Source of the DNA: CAZGSV01 sp964528605
GTDB taxonomy: Bacteria > Armatimonadota > Zipacnadia > CAZGSV01
Length of the DNA: 33,297 nt
Direction: 5' to 3'
NCBI GenBank assembly: GCA_964528605.1
Contig: CAZGSV010000022.1
Span: 1 to 33,297 of the forward strand
This document shows, in pieces, positions 26,336 through 33,297 of the stretch. The notes below the pieces were generated by a model that did no database searches, was not told where the DNA came from, and saw only the letters and a program-made list of their open reading frames with translations. Numbering within the stretch: position 1 is the stretch's first letter; every line of letters starts with the position of its first letter. A program made the position numbers and the translations under genes.

Positions 26336-28396
26336 CTAGTGGAGGGGCAAGAGGCACTTGAGGGTCAGCCGGGTGGCGCTGCGGTCGGCCCTGGGGTCGC
26401 CGATGACGACCACGAGTTCGCGGCCCGAGGGCCAGAGGAAGCGGCCAACGGCGCTGAAGTTGTCGTTGGTGACCCCACCTTCGCGCAGCAGGTAGTTGCG
26501 CACGGCGAGCCAGGCGTTGGGGGAGAGGGCGTAGGAGACGGAGGCGTCTATGGCAGTGGCGTTGCCTTCTTCGGCGCTGTGATGGAAGCGTTGCTCGAGG
26601 CTGAGTCTGGCGCCCCACAGGTTATCGGCGCTGGCGAAGTTGGCGCCGGCGGTGAGGAGCGAGTAGGAGGCGTCCTGCACGCGGCCCCAGATGAGGCCGC
26701 ACTCGTAGGAGAGGCGTTCGAGGGGATTGAGGCTGAGGCGGAGGGAATTGCGGCGGTCGGCGTAGATGATCTCCTGCTCGTGAATGTCAACGGCGCGGCG
26801 GCCCCACTCGTGACTGAGGTTCAGGTCGAGGCGCTCACTGTACTGGGTGCTGAAGTTTAGTCTGGTGGACTCGCGCAACGGCCTGCCGTCCTGATGGTCG
26901 GCGTGGTCGTAGGAGACGCCTGCCTGGCCGCTGAGGAAACGCTTGCGAGTCTGGGAGGGGGGGAAGTGGCAGTGGAGCCTGGTGCTGAGGCCGCGGACAT
27001 CGGTGTCGGGGACGTAGCCGTCGGCGGGGTTGAAGTTGGGCCCGGTGTCTTCGTACTCCATGGACAGCGACCAGAGGTCGTCGTTGGTCCTGGCCGAGCA
27101 GTCGAGGTAGAGAGAGGAGTCGGTGCCGACGGTTTGGGAGCGGGCGGAGAGGTACTGTCCGTTGAGGCGGATCCTGGGACGGCGGAGGGCTTCCCAAGCG
27201 CCGGCGCCGCCGACGACGAAGTTGTGGTCGCCGGGTTGGGCCTTGCCGGCCATGCCGACGGTGGCGTAGTTGACGTCGCCGATGTCTTGGGTTACGGCGG
27301 CGACCACGTCGCTGCGTGACTCCAACTGGTAGCGGGTAGCGAGCAGGCCGAAACTGGTGCCGCTCAGTTTGCCGTAGGCCTTGGCGCCGTAATCGAAGTC
27401 GGGGATGCGGCGGGAGTAGAAGAAACGGGAGTCGAAGAACTCGCTTCCTTCGGTGAAGAAGGGCCTGGTCTCCTCGAGTTCGCGCTCGGTGTAGGACTGG
27501 TCCACGCTTTGGTAGACGCCTTCGACGTCGGAGAAGTCAGGATTGAGGGCGAGGTTGGCTTGCACGTTGCTCTGGAAGTCGTAGCGCAGGTCGAGGCCTT
27601 CGCTGGCGCCGAGGTGGGTTTCGCCTTCGCTTCTTTCGAGGGTGCCTAGGGCATAGACCTTGGCTTGCGGCCGGGGGGGGCCGGCGAGTTTGTCGAAGGC
27701 AAAGCCGCGCAGGTGGCCCCAGCAGCGCTGGTCCCAGGTGCGCTCGCCCACGACATAGCGCCAGGCGGAGCGGTCGCGGAGGCGCTGGACGATGCGCAGG
27801 AAGTTGAGGCCGACCTCCTGGGCGCCGGAGGGGTAACTGAGGCAGCCGAGGTCAATAGCATATTCGACGGCCCAGCCCCAGTCGTGGATGCGCGCGGCGA
27901 CGTCCCAGATTCCGTCCCACTCAACGTTGTACCACTTGATGTCCAGTTTCGCGCCGCAGGGGTTGGTGCTGAACTCGTAGCAGCGGCGGTTGTCGTGGAA
28001 GGAGTCAATGAAGACGGAGACTTGATCGTCGCGGTCTTCGAACCAGGCGTCGGGGCGGGTCTGGAAGGCGCAGATCTTGCTCGGGTTGTCGTCGAGGCAG
28101 CGGAAGGCCAGGTAGAGGTAGCGGGGGCCGCGGCAGAGGAGGACCTCGGTGGGGAAGGTGGGGCGCGCGCCTTGGACGGGGGAGGTCTGGATGAAATCAC
28201 CCAGCCGGAGGGCGGTCTGCCAGCAGGGGTCGTCGAGGTTGCCGTCAATGACCGGCGGGGCCTCGGCTTGCTGCTCGAGGTAGATGGTGTCGCCCTCGAG
28301 GCGGTTGATGGCGGGGCCGGCAGGCGTCTGCGCTGCCAGCGGCCGGGTGCACAGGCAGACCGCCAGAGCGAGGAGAAGCAAGCATAGTGCGCGCAT
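26336..28396 (-). CDS. Secreted CBM9-like / DUF5916-like outer-membrane beta-barrel protein (paralogue 2)
   Basis: A 686-residue protein with a signal peptide ending near PLAAQ. It has a family 9 carbohydrate-binding-like domain (APPVIDGNLDDPCWQTA, LYLAFRCLDDNPSKI, DDQVSVFIDSFHDNRRCYEF) and a C-terminal barrel. The DUF5916 signature is complete and well spaced: NPDFSDVEGVYQSVDQSY, ETRPFFTEGSEFF and FYSRRIPDFDYGAKAYGK. Alternating strands run to RSATRLTLKCLLPLH. It shares this plan with the gene at 14717-16708, including the closing pattern IGDPRADRSATRL against IGNPNAERTESRL, so the two are paralogues, but they are not tandem copies. The role in the outer membrane, perhaps glycan capture, is inferred. 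There is no Shine-Dalgarno sequence before the ATG. The first hydrophobic residues leave no doubt about the frame. Confidence 0.9.
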   Translation of the reverse strand: MRALCLLLLALAVCLCTRPLAAQTPAGPAINRLEGDTIYLEQQAEAPPVIDGNLDDPCWQTALRLGDFIQTSPVQGARPTFPTEVLLCRGPRYLYLAFRCLDDNPSKICAFQTRPDAWFEDRDDQVSVFIDSFHDNRRCYEFSTNPCGAKLDIKWYNVEWDGIWDVAARIHDWGWAVEYAIDLGCLSYPSGAQEVGLNFLRIVQRLRDRSAWRYVVGERTWDQRCWGHLRGFAFDKLAGPPRPQAKVYALGTLERSEGETHLGASEGLDLRYDFQSNVQANLALNPDFSDVEGVYQSVDQSYTERELEETRPFFTEGSEFFDSRFFYSRRIPDFDYGAKAYGKLSGTSFGLLATRYQLESRSDVVAAVTQDIGDVNYATVGMAGKAQPGDHNFVVGGAGAWEALRRPRIRLNGQYLSARSQTVGTDSSLYLDCSARTNDDLWSLSMEYEDTGPNFNPADGYVPDTDVRGLSTRLHCHFPPSQTRKRFLSGQAGVSYDHADHQDGRPLRESTRLNFSTQYSERLDLNLSHEWGRRAVDIHEQEIIYADRRNSLRLSLNPLERLSYECGLIWGRVQDASYSLLTAGANFASADNLWGARLSLEQRFHHSAEEGNATAIDASVSYALSPNAWLAVRNYLLREGGVTNDNFSAVGRFLWPSGRELVVVIGDPRADRSATRLTLKCLLPLH

Positions 28397-28824
28397 GGTG
28401 TGTTTCGGCCTAAGGTCTGCCGGTCAAGGGCGTGGCAGGGAACGCCGGAGGGCGCCGAGGGCTGCCGCGGCGCGCGAACCCGACGGGCAGGGGGGCCTAC
28501 GAGGGGGCACTAAACCACTGGGTGATGGGTCATGTCAACCGTGGGGGGGTGGGCTAAGAGCCGGGGTCGCCTCCGCGCGTCGCTGCGCGTGCGGTGCTAT
28601 GCGCGCGTCGGCGTGGTCGGAGGGTGACCTCGCGGGGCGCTGTCGAGGATGGGGCAGCGGCACGGTGGCGGGCGTGCAAGAAGCGGCATCTGTTGAGGCC
28701 TGCGGGAAGGCGGCCTACAATGTGAGAGTGCTGCGTCGAGGGTGCCGCGCCGGCCTCCGGCTTCGCGGCTGGCCTTGCGGGCTGTCCAAGAGCAGACTGA
28801 TCGCCGAGTAGAGGAGGATTGCCA
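28397..28824. other. Gene-free divergent region with leader hairpin
   Basis: This 428-base region separates the second outer-membrane protein gene from the SufC-like gene. I see no gene, and it lacks heptamers. It holds the promoter at 28693-28721 and, in the predicted leader, a nested hairpin GCCGCG / CGCGGC around GCCGG / CCGGC (28744-28769). The hairpin lies about 55 bases before the start codon. The rest shows no recognisable element. Confidence 0.5.
28693..28721 (+). promoter_or_regulatory. Sigma-70-type promoter of the SufC/SufB-like operon
   Basis: TTGAGG (28693-28698) and TACAAT (28716-28721) are spaced by exactly 17 bases. Transcription would begin near 28728, leaving a leader of roughly 95 bases that contains the hairpin at 28744-28769. 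Confidence 0.55.
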
Positions 28825-29562
28825 GTGGCTGCGCTGTTGGTGGAGGACTTGGCACTGAATCTGAACGGGAGGCAGATACTGAGGGAGGTATCGCTGCGGG
28901 TGGAGGCGGGGCAGGTGCATTGCCTGATTGGCCCGAACGGGGCGGGGAAATCGAGCGTGGCGTATGCGGTGATGGGGCTGCCGGGGTTCCGCCCGCAGAA
29001 GGGCAGAGTCTGGCTGCTGGGGGAGGAGATCACCGGCCTGCCGGTGGACCAGCGCGCGCGGCGGGGGATGACATTGGCGTGGCAGGAGCCGGCGCGCTTT
29101 GAGGGGCTGAAGGTGAGCACGTACTTGGCGGCGGGGGCGCGGGACGACTCGCCGGAGGTGCTGGACGAGGCGCTGGAGGCGGTGGCGCTGAGCCCGCTGG
29201 AGTACATGCGCCGGGCGGTGGACCGCACCTTGAGCGGGGGTGAGCGCAAGCGGATTGAGTTGGCCTCCATTGTGACGATGGAGCCGAAGGTGGTGATTCT
29301 GGACGAGCCGGACTCGGGGATAGACGTGGGGGCGCTGCGGAGTCTGTATGAGTTGCTGGAGAAGTTGCGGGGGCGGGGGGCGGCGGTGCTGGTGATCACG
29401 CACAGCGATGAGATGCTGAAGCACGCGGACTATGCGAGCCTGATATGCGCGGGCACGATCGTGAAGGAGGGGGCGCCGCGCACCATTCGCAGGTACTTCA
29501 CTGATAGGTGCCTGCCCTGTCCGACGAAGGTGTATCCCACGGGGAGTGGTGAGCGTGAGTGA
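28825..29562 (+). CDS. sufC: SufC-like ABC ATPase (SmsC type)
   Basis: A 245-residue ATPase with Walker A GPNGAGKS (36-43), Q-loop TLAWQEPARF (Q87), signature LSGGERKR (136-143), Walker B and DEPDSGIDV (160-168), and switch H193 (ITHSDEML). The GERKR signature and DEPDSG(L/I)D are specific to SufC-type ATPases, which power SufB/SufD scaffolds in iron-sulfur cluster assembly in the cytoplasm rather than transport. The GTG at 28825 lies seven bases after GAGGAGG; a TTG at 28819 is too close to that site. The C-terminus bears a CLPCP motif (C229, C232) beyond the ATPase core, which could bind metal. The next gene overlaps by eight bases, so the two proteins are surely made together. With no SufD, SufS, SufE or SufU nearby, it fits the two-gene minimal SUF-like (SMS) arrangement. 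Confidence 0.9.
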   Translation: MAALLVEDLALNLNGRQILREVSLRVEAGQVHCLIGPNGAGKSSVAYAVMGLPGFRPQKGRVWLLGEEITGLPVDQRARRGMTLAWQEPARFEGLKVSTYLAAGARDDSPEVLDEALEAVALSPLEYMRRAVDRTLSGGERKRIELASIVTMEPKVVILDEPDSGIDVGALRSLYELLEKLRGRGAAVLVITHSDEMLKHADYASLICAGTIVKEGAPRTIRRYFTDRCLPCPTKVYPTGSGERE

Positions 29563-30490
29563 CTTCGAGCGGATGGTGCAGGTGTATGAGGAGGTGGGGG
29601 GTAAGGCGGAGGCGTTCAGGGACTCCGAGGTGGCGCACTTGGTGGTGAGCGGGAACCGGGTGGTGGGGTCGCACCTGGTGAAGGGGTTGGTGGTGGAGCC
29701 GGAGGAGACGGAGAGCGGGATTAGGGCTCGCATCGTGGTGGAGGCGGAGACGCAGATCAGGCATCCGGTGCACCTGTGCTTCGGGGTGCTGCCGGCGAGG
29801 GGGCGGCAGAGGATAGACTTGGGGATTGAGGTGGGGGCGGGGAGCAAGGTGAGCCTGCTGGCCCACTGCTTTTTCCCCAACGCGGTGGAGGTGGAGCACG
29901 TGATGGAGGCGGAGATCGAGGTGGGGGCGGGGGCGTGGTATGAGTATTTTGAGAGGCACGTGCATGGGCCGGAGGGAGGGGTGCAGGTGCTGCCGAGGGC
30001 GAGGGTGAGGCTGGCGGAGGGGGCGCGCTTCAAGACGGAGTTCGAGTTGCTGCGGGGGCGCGTGGGGGCGATTGAGATTGACTATGGGACGGTGTGCGGG
30101 GCGCGGGCGACGGTGGAGATGGTGGCGAGAATCAGCGGGCGCGGGGACGACCGGATCAGCGTTCGGGAGAAGGCCGAACTGCGGGGCGAGGACTCGCGCG
30201 GCGTACTGAAGACGCGGATCGCGGTGCGGGAGCAGGCGCGGGCGGAGGTAGTGAATGAGTTAACGGCGCACGCAGCGGGGGCGCGGGGGCATGTGGACTG
30301 CAAGGAGATAGTGCAGGGAGGGGCAGTGGCGCGCGCGGTGCCCATTGTGGAGGTGACGCATCCGCTGGCGCACGTGACCCACGAGGCGGCGCTGGGGAGC
30401 GTTGACTCGCTCCAGTTGCAGACGCTAATGGCGCGTGGGCTGGCGGAGGAGCAGGCGGTAGAGACGATAATCGAGGGGCTGCTGGCTTAG
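29555..30490 (+). CDS. SufB/SufD-like scaffold protein (SmsB type)
   Basis: A 311-residue protein of the SufBD family, far shorter than SufB (about 470-495) or SufD (about 420). It lacks the long N-terminal part and consists mainly of the beta-helix core and C-terminal helices. The closing region THPLAHVTHEAALGSVDSLQLQTLMARGLAEEQAVETIIEGLL corresponds to the HEA...G..D..QL..L..RG family signature. A cysteine (C249, in VDCKEIVQG) and the histidine/glutamate group H269, H273, H276, E277 are candidates for cluster ligands. GTG at 29555 is preferred over GTGs at 29546 and 29549 because GGGGAG then has normal spacing. It overlaps the ATPase gene by eight bases. Short SufB-like partners of SufC form the minimal SMS pair described in many anaerobic archaea and bacteria. 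A cluster-assembly role is likely. Confidence 0.87.
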   Translation: MSDFERMVQVYEEVGGKAEAFRDSEVAHLVVSGNRVVGSHLVKGLVVEPEETESGIRARIVVEAETQIRHPVHLCFGVLPARGRQRIDLGIEVGAGSKVSLLAHCFFPNAVEVEHVMEAEIEVGAGAWYEYFERHVHGPEGGVQVLPRARVRLAEGARFKTEFELLRGRVGAIEIDYGTVCGARATVEMVARISGRGDDRISVREKAELRGEDSRGVLKTRIAVREQARAEVVNELTAHAAGARGHVDCKEIVQGGAVARAVPIVEVTHPLAHVTHEAALGSVDSLQLQTLMARGLAEEQAVETIIEGLLA

Positions 30491-30560
30491 GCTGGGGGTG
30501 GCGAGGCAGGTCACCGAAGGGTGTGTGACTCGTAGGGCCTCACCGGAGACACAAACCAAG

Positions 30561-30589
30561 CGGCCTGCCGGGAGGTAGCCGGCAGGCCG
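30561..30589. terminator. Bidirectional hairpin terminator between convergent genes
   Basis: An 11-base perfect stem (CGGCCTGCCGG / CCGGCAGGCCG) around a 7-base loop. On the plus strand it is followed by GCGCGCTTTCT, and on the minus strand by CTTGGTTTGTG. It sits between the SufB-like stop (30490) and the zinc-ribbon gene stop (30631). The T-tracts are short, but position and stem strength support termination in both directions. Confidence 0.75.
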
Positions 30590-30630
30590 GCGCGCTTTCT
30601 GGCGCTAAGGGTCCGGAAGCCGAGAGCAGG

Positions 30631-31506
30631 CTACTTCTTGCCGCCGCCGCTGCGCTCGTCCCACCACTCGGGGCCAACCCGCCTGACCAGGCCCTTTTTC
30701 GGCATGGTGAAGACGAATGCCTTCGCATCCAGGCTGGGGTTGAGTTCCTGCTTGGTCCAGGTGATGCGGGTGATGCTGGAGGCTTTCTCTCGGCGCACGG
30801 CGAGGTTTGTGATTCGGGAGACTTCCTCGCGCAGGATGCCGCCGCCCGGCTTGACCCAGAGCCGCTCGACGATGGCGGCGCTGCTATGGTAGGGGGCGGG
30901 ATCGCATTCGACGCGGAGCACTTGGACGGGGCGAGCGCCGACGAAGCCCACACCGGCCTTCTTCACGGACATGACGGCGTGCTTGGGGTCGGACTCGGCG
31001 ACTACGGAGCCGCGCCAGCCGCCGCCCATGACCCCGAAGATGACGCCGACGACGTCCCACATCTCACGGTTTTGCGCCTGCTGGTAGATGTTGACGCGGT
31101 CCACGGCAGTCTGATGGGCGTAGAGGTTGGTGCCGTCCCAGACGTAATGATGGGACTCCGCAGGAGAGGAGAGGCTGGCCTCGGCTCGGTCACGGCGCTG
31201 GTAAGCGAGAGAGAGTTTCCAGTCGGCGGTGATGGTGGAACCGTGTTCGGGGCCGCCGACACGCACCGCCTTGGCTTCGCCACGGAAGGATCTGGCCTGA
31301 GCGTAAGGCTCGAGGGCCTTGGCGAGGATGGCGTCGGCGGGGCCGGTATAGAAGGGAATGAGCCAGATGACGACGGCGATGACGATGACCACAATGACGA
31401 GCGCCGTGATCAGGCCAGTCTTACGGCCGCGGGCGAGGGACTTGCCGCAGGAGGTGCAGCGCTTAGCATCCTCGGCGTTCTCGGCCTTGCAGTGGGGGCA
31501 GACCAT
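30631..31506 (-). CDS. Zinc-ribbon membrane protein with LolA-like periplasmic domain
   Basis: A 291-residue protein. The cytoplasmic N-terminus is a zinc ribbon (C3, C6, C17, C20: CPHCKAEN and CTSCGK). One membrane helix follows (about 31-51, LITALVIVVIVIAVVIWLIPF), then a soluble region of some 235 residues outside. That region reads like the outer-membrane-lipoprotein-sorting LolA/DUF2092 fold: AILAKALEPYAQARSFRGEAKAV, DWKLSLAYQRRDRAEASL, YVWDGTNLYAHQTA, RLWVKPGGGILREEV and LNPSLDAKAFVFTMPK. LolA-like domains bind lipids or act as periplasmic sensors; here the zinc ribbon suggests a regulatory or scaffolding use. The ATG at 31506 is the family-like start (MVCPHC); a longer frame to 31554 is unlikely. 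Transcription is away from the UPF0182 gene. Exact function is unknown. Confidence 0.83.
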   Translation of the reverse strand: MVCPHCKAENAEDAKRCTSCGKSLARGRKTGLITALVIVVIVIAVVIWLIPFYTGPADAILAKALEPYAQARSFRGEAKAVRVGGPEHGSTITADWKLSLAYQRRDRAEASLSSPAESHHYVWDGTNLYAHQTAVDRVNIYQQAQNREMWDVVGVIFGVMGGGWRGSVVAESDPKHAVMSVKKAGVGFVGARPVQVLRVECDPAPYHSSAAIVERLWVKPGGGILREEVSRITNLAVRREKASSITRITWTKQELNPSLDAKAFVFTMPKKGLVRRVGPEWWDERSGGGKK

Positions 31507-31544
31507 GGGCTCATACCACCTTCTTGTCAGCGGCTGATGGGCAG

Positions 31545-31573
31545 AGGGTAGCACAGGGCGGGCTGGGCGGCAA
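31545..31573 (-). promoter_or_regulatory. Promoter of the zinc-ribbon protein gene
   Basis: TTGCCG (31573-31568) and TACCCT (31550-31545) on the minus strand, 17 bases apart, with TGC directly before the -10 element. The predicted leader is about 30 bases. Confidence 0.4.
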
Positions 31574-31657
31574 GGCGCTCAGGGCGGGCTGGGCGGCAGT
31601 GCGGCGGCGGCGTGGAGGCAGGGGTGGGGGGCGGCATAGGGGTAAAAGGGCGAAGGC

Positions 31658-31666
31658 TGCTATAAT
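31658..31666 (+). promoter_or_regulatory. Extended -10 promoter (TGCTATAAT)
   Basis: A perfect extended -10 element, TGC plus TATAAT, about 50 bases before the UPF0182 start. No good -35 box lies at 17 bases, as expected for extended -10 promoters. It is the strongest promoter match in the window. Confidence 0.6.
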
Positions 31667-31715
31667 GGTGCTTGAGACGTGTGGGACAATGAGGTGGCAA
31701 GGGCAGAGGAGGTAG

Positions 31716-33297
31716 TTGGCTCTGAGCAATCGCAAAGTGATAACGGTAGTGTTGGTGTTGGTGGCGGCGCTGGTGGGGCTGCTGTATCTGGCGGGCCTGT
31801 ACACGGACCTGTTGTGGTTTGCCGCGCTGGGGTACAGCCAGGTGTTTTGGACGCAGGTGGTGACGCGGATAGCGCTGGCGCTGGTGGGGGGCGTGGCCTT
31901 CTGGGGTTTCATGTGGTGGAACGTTCGCTGGGCTCTGGAGACTAAGTCGCGCACGGCGCTGCTGCCGGTGAGCCGGGTGTGGGAGGAGATAGACCGGCGG
32001 ACGGTGGAGCAGTGGATGGTGGCGGGGCTGTTCTGGCTGTGCATCGTGATGGGGGCACTGGGGGCAAGCGGGCACTGGATGAACTACCTGCTGTTCGCCA
32101 AGGGGGGGGCGTTCGGGGTGGTGGAGCCACTGTTCCATCGGGACGCGGGATTCTACATTTTCCGCCTGCCTTTCCTGCGGTCGGTGCTGCGCTGGGGGGC
32201 GTGGGCTATGGGGCTGGCGTTCGTGGTGTGCGCGGCGATCTACTTTGTGCGTGACCGGGTGGGGGTAGCGGGCAAGGAGATCACGGCGGACGCGCAATCG
32301 AAGTTTCATCTGTCGCTGTTGGTCGCCGGGTACTTGGTCGTGCGGGCGGTGGGGTTCCGCTTTGCGGCTTGGGGCCTGCTGTTCTCGCAGCGCGGTAGGG
32401 AGGGCGGGGTGGTGACGGGGGCCAGTTACGTGGACCGCTACTGGATGTGGCCGGTGCTGACGGTGTTGTCGGTGGCGGCGCTGGTGGTAGCGGTGATGGT
32501 GGTGGTGACAGCGCGGCGGCGGACGGTGAGAGCGCCGCTGTATGGGATAGTGGGCTTGATAGCGCTGATGTTTCTGGGAGAGGCAGTAGGGCCGCAGGTG
32601 GTGCGGGCGGTGGTCGTCAGGCCGAACGAGTTGCTCAAGGAGAAGCTGTTCATCGAGCGCAACATTCAGTTCACGCGGCAGGCTTATGGTATTGACCAAG
32701 TGAAGGAGATACCGTTCGAGGTCAGTTACGACCTGACGGCCGACGATATTCGGAACGATTCGCCGACGATAGAGAACATCAGGCTGTGGGACCACCGGCC
32801 GCTGCGGGACACCTACAACCAGTTGCAGGTGATTCGTCAGTACTATCGCTTCAGCGACGTGGACCTGGATCGCTACACGGTGCGAGGGCGGATGCAGCAG
32901 GTGCTGCTGGCGGCGCGGGAGTTGAGGTACTCGGTGCTGCAGAGCGGGGCACGCTCCTGGGTGAACCGGCACATCATCTACACGCACGGTTACGGGGCGG
33001 CGGTGACCCCGGTGAGCGAGTTCAACCGCGAGGGGGCGCCGGTGTTCTTGGTGAAGGACATTCCGCCGCGGGGCATTGAGGAACTGCGCGTCGACCGACC
33101 CGAGCTCTACTACGGCGAGTGGAAGCAGGAGGAGCCGGCGCAGCGCTCGTTGGTACCGACGGGGCCGCCGCCGGGCGGGCCCGGGCAAGGCCCAGGGCAG
33201 GGGCCGCAGCCGCAAGGGCGGCGCCTGGGCGGGGGTGCCCCGACCGGCAGTGACGAGGACGACTACGTGCTGGTGAAGGCCAAGCAGAAGGAATTCG
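31716..33297 (+). CDS. UPF0182 (COG1615) membrane protein, 3' end beyond the window
   Basis: An incomplete protein of about 527 residues. The opening is LLYLAGLYTDLLWFAALGYSQVFWTQVVTRIAL, the clear UPF0182 signature. About seven membrane segments (up to residue 300) are followed by a large outside domain. This domain contains KEKLFIERNIQFTRQAYGID, DNSPTIENIRLWDHRPL, INQLQVIRQYYRF-type and YTHGYGAAVTPVSEFN motifs, all usual for the family, whose function is unknown. The start is unusual: the AGAGGAGG ribosome site (31705-31712) is three bases from the first in-frame TTG (31716), nine from a CTG (31722) and 24 from a GTG (31737). TTG is given as the upstream limit. Before the conserved DDYVLVKAKQKEF there is a proline-, glycine- and glutamine-rich insert (GPPPGGPGQGPGQGPQPQG). 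Confidence 0.9.
   Translation, partial: MALSNRKVITVVLVLVAALVGLLYLAGLYTDLLWFAALGYSQVFWTQVVTRIALALVGGVAFWGFMWWNVRWALETKSRTALLPVSRVWEEIDRRTVEQWMVAGLFWLCIVMGALGASGHWMNYLLFAKGGAFGVVEPLFHRDAGFYIFRLPFLRSVLRWGAWAMGLAFVVCAAIYFVRDRVGVAGKEITADAQSKFHLSLLVAGYLVVRAVGFRFAAWGLLFSQRGREGGVVTGASYVDRYWMWPVLTVLSVAALVVAVMVVVTARRRTVRAPLYGIVGLIALMFLGEAVGPQVVRAVVVRPNELLKEKLFIERNIQFTRQAYGIDQVKEIPFEVSYDLTADDIRNDSPTIENIRLWDHRPLRDTYNQLQVIRQYYRFSDVDLDRYTVRGRMQQVLLAARELRYSVLQSGARSWVNRHIIYTHGYGAAVTPVSEFNREGAPVFLVKDIPPRGIEELRVDRPELYYGEWKQEEPAQRSLVPTGPPPGGPGQGPGQGPQPQGRRLGGGAPTGSDEDDYVLVKAKQKEF

Noticed and set aside
31527..33215. 562-codon minus-strand frame opposite the UPF0182 gene
   Set aside because: Arginine- and histidine-rich antisense shadow; the plus-strand frame has the full UPF0182 signature.

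Overview
The window is GC-rich, gene-dense DNA from a bacterium with a Gram-negative-type envelope. Evidence for an outer membrane is two large secreted proteins that combine a carbohydrate-binding-like domain with a predicted beta-barrel, plus a lipoprotein. The family mix (DUF2723 membrane protein, ceramidase-like hydrolase next to a uroporphyrinogen-decarboxylase-like protein, MrfA-type helicase, two-gene SufC/SufB-like system, UPF0182 protein) suits uncultured Armatimonadota, Planctomycetota, Hydrogenedentota or neighbouring lineages. I cannot fix the phylum from sequence alone. I see no tRNA, rRNA, transposase, phage gene or CRISPR array. The order looks chromosomal.

Layout. 1-2.4 kb (minus): a truncated family 4 glycosyltransferase, a family 2 glycosyltransferase and a PflA-like radical SAM protein. 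2.8-8.9 kb (plus): an operon of a phosphodiesterase-type hydrolase, a DUF2723 O-mannosyltransferase-like protein and a large membrane protein. 8.9-14.6 kb: a histidine phosphatase (minus), a YjbQ/UPF0047 protein, a P-type metal ATPase and a GAF/HD-GYP signalling protein. 14.7-19.5 kb: an outer-membrane DUF5916-like protein (minus), divergent from a ceramidase-like hydrolase plus URO-D-like protein pair. 19.7-22.0 kb: an MrfA-like helicase. 22.3-28.4 kb (minus): a lipoprotein, a membrane-anchored protein, a secreted helical protein, a 72-residue membrane protein and a second DUF5916-like protein. 28.8-30.5 kb: SufC-like and SufB/D-like genes. They converge on a zinc-ribbon membrane protein across a clear hairpin terminator. 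The window ends inside a UPF0182 gene.

The most distinctive content is between and inside the genes. (1) Intergenic tracts consist of degenerate tandem heptamers that hold a 7-base period over up to about 80 bases. Several apparently different words (GTAGACG, GTAGGTG, GCAGTGG, CCAGTGG) share one phase. (2) Clusters of perfect inverted repeats with varied stems often end in the same short tail (CTAC or CTCCTAC). One cluster of about 120 bases lies in frame inside the 751-codon membrane protein gene, and the same gene carries a second partial copy. (3) The plus strand is G-rich in most genes whatever their direction, so plus-strand genes favour G-ending codons and minus-strand genes C-ending codons. 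(4) Several genes are preceded by extended -10 promoter matches (TGNTANNNT), and the radical SAM gene looks leaderless.
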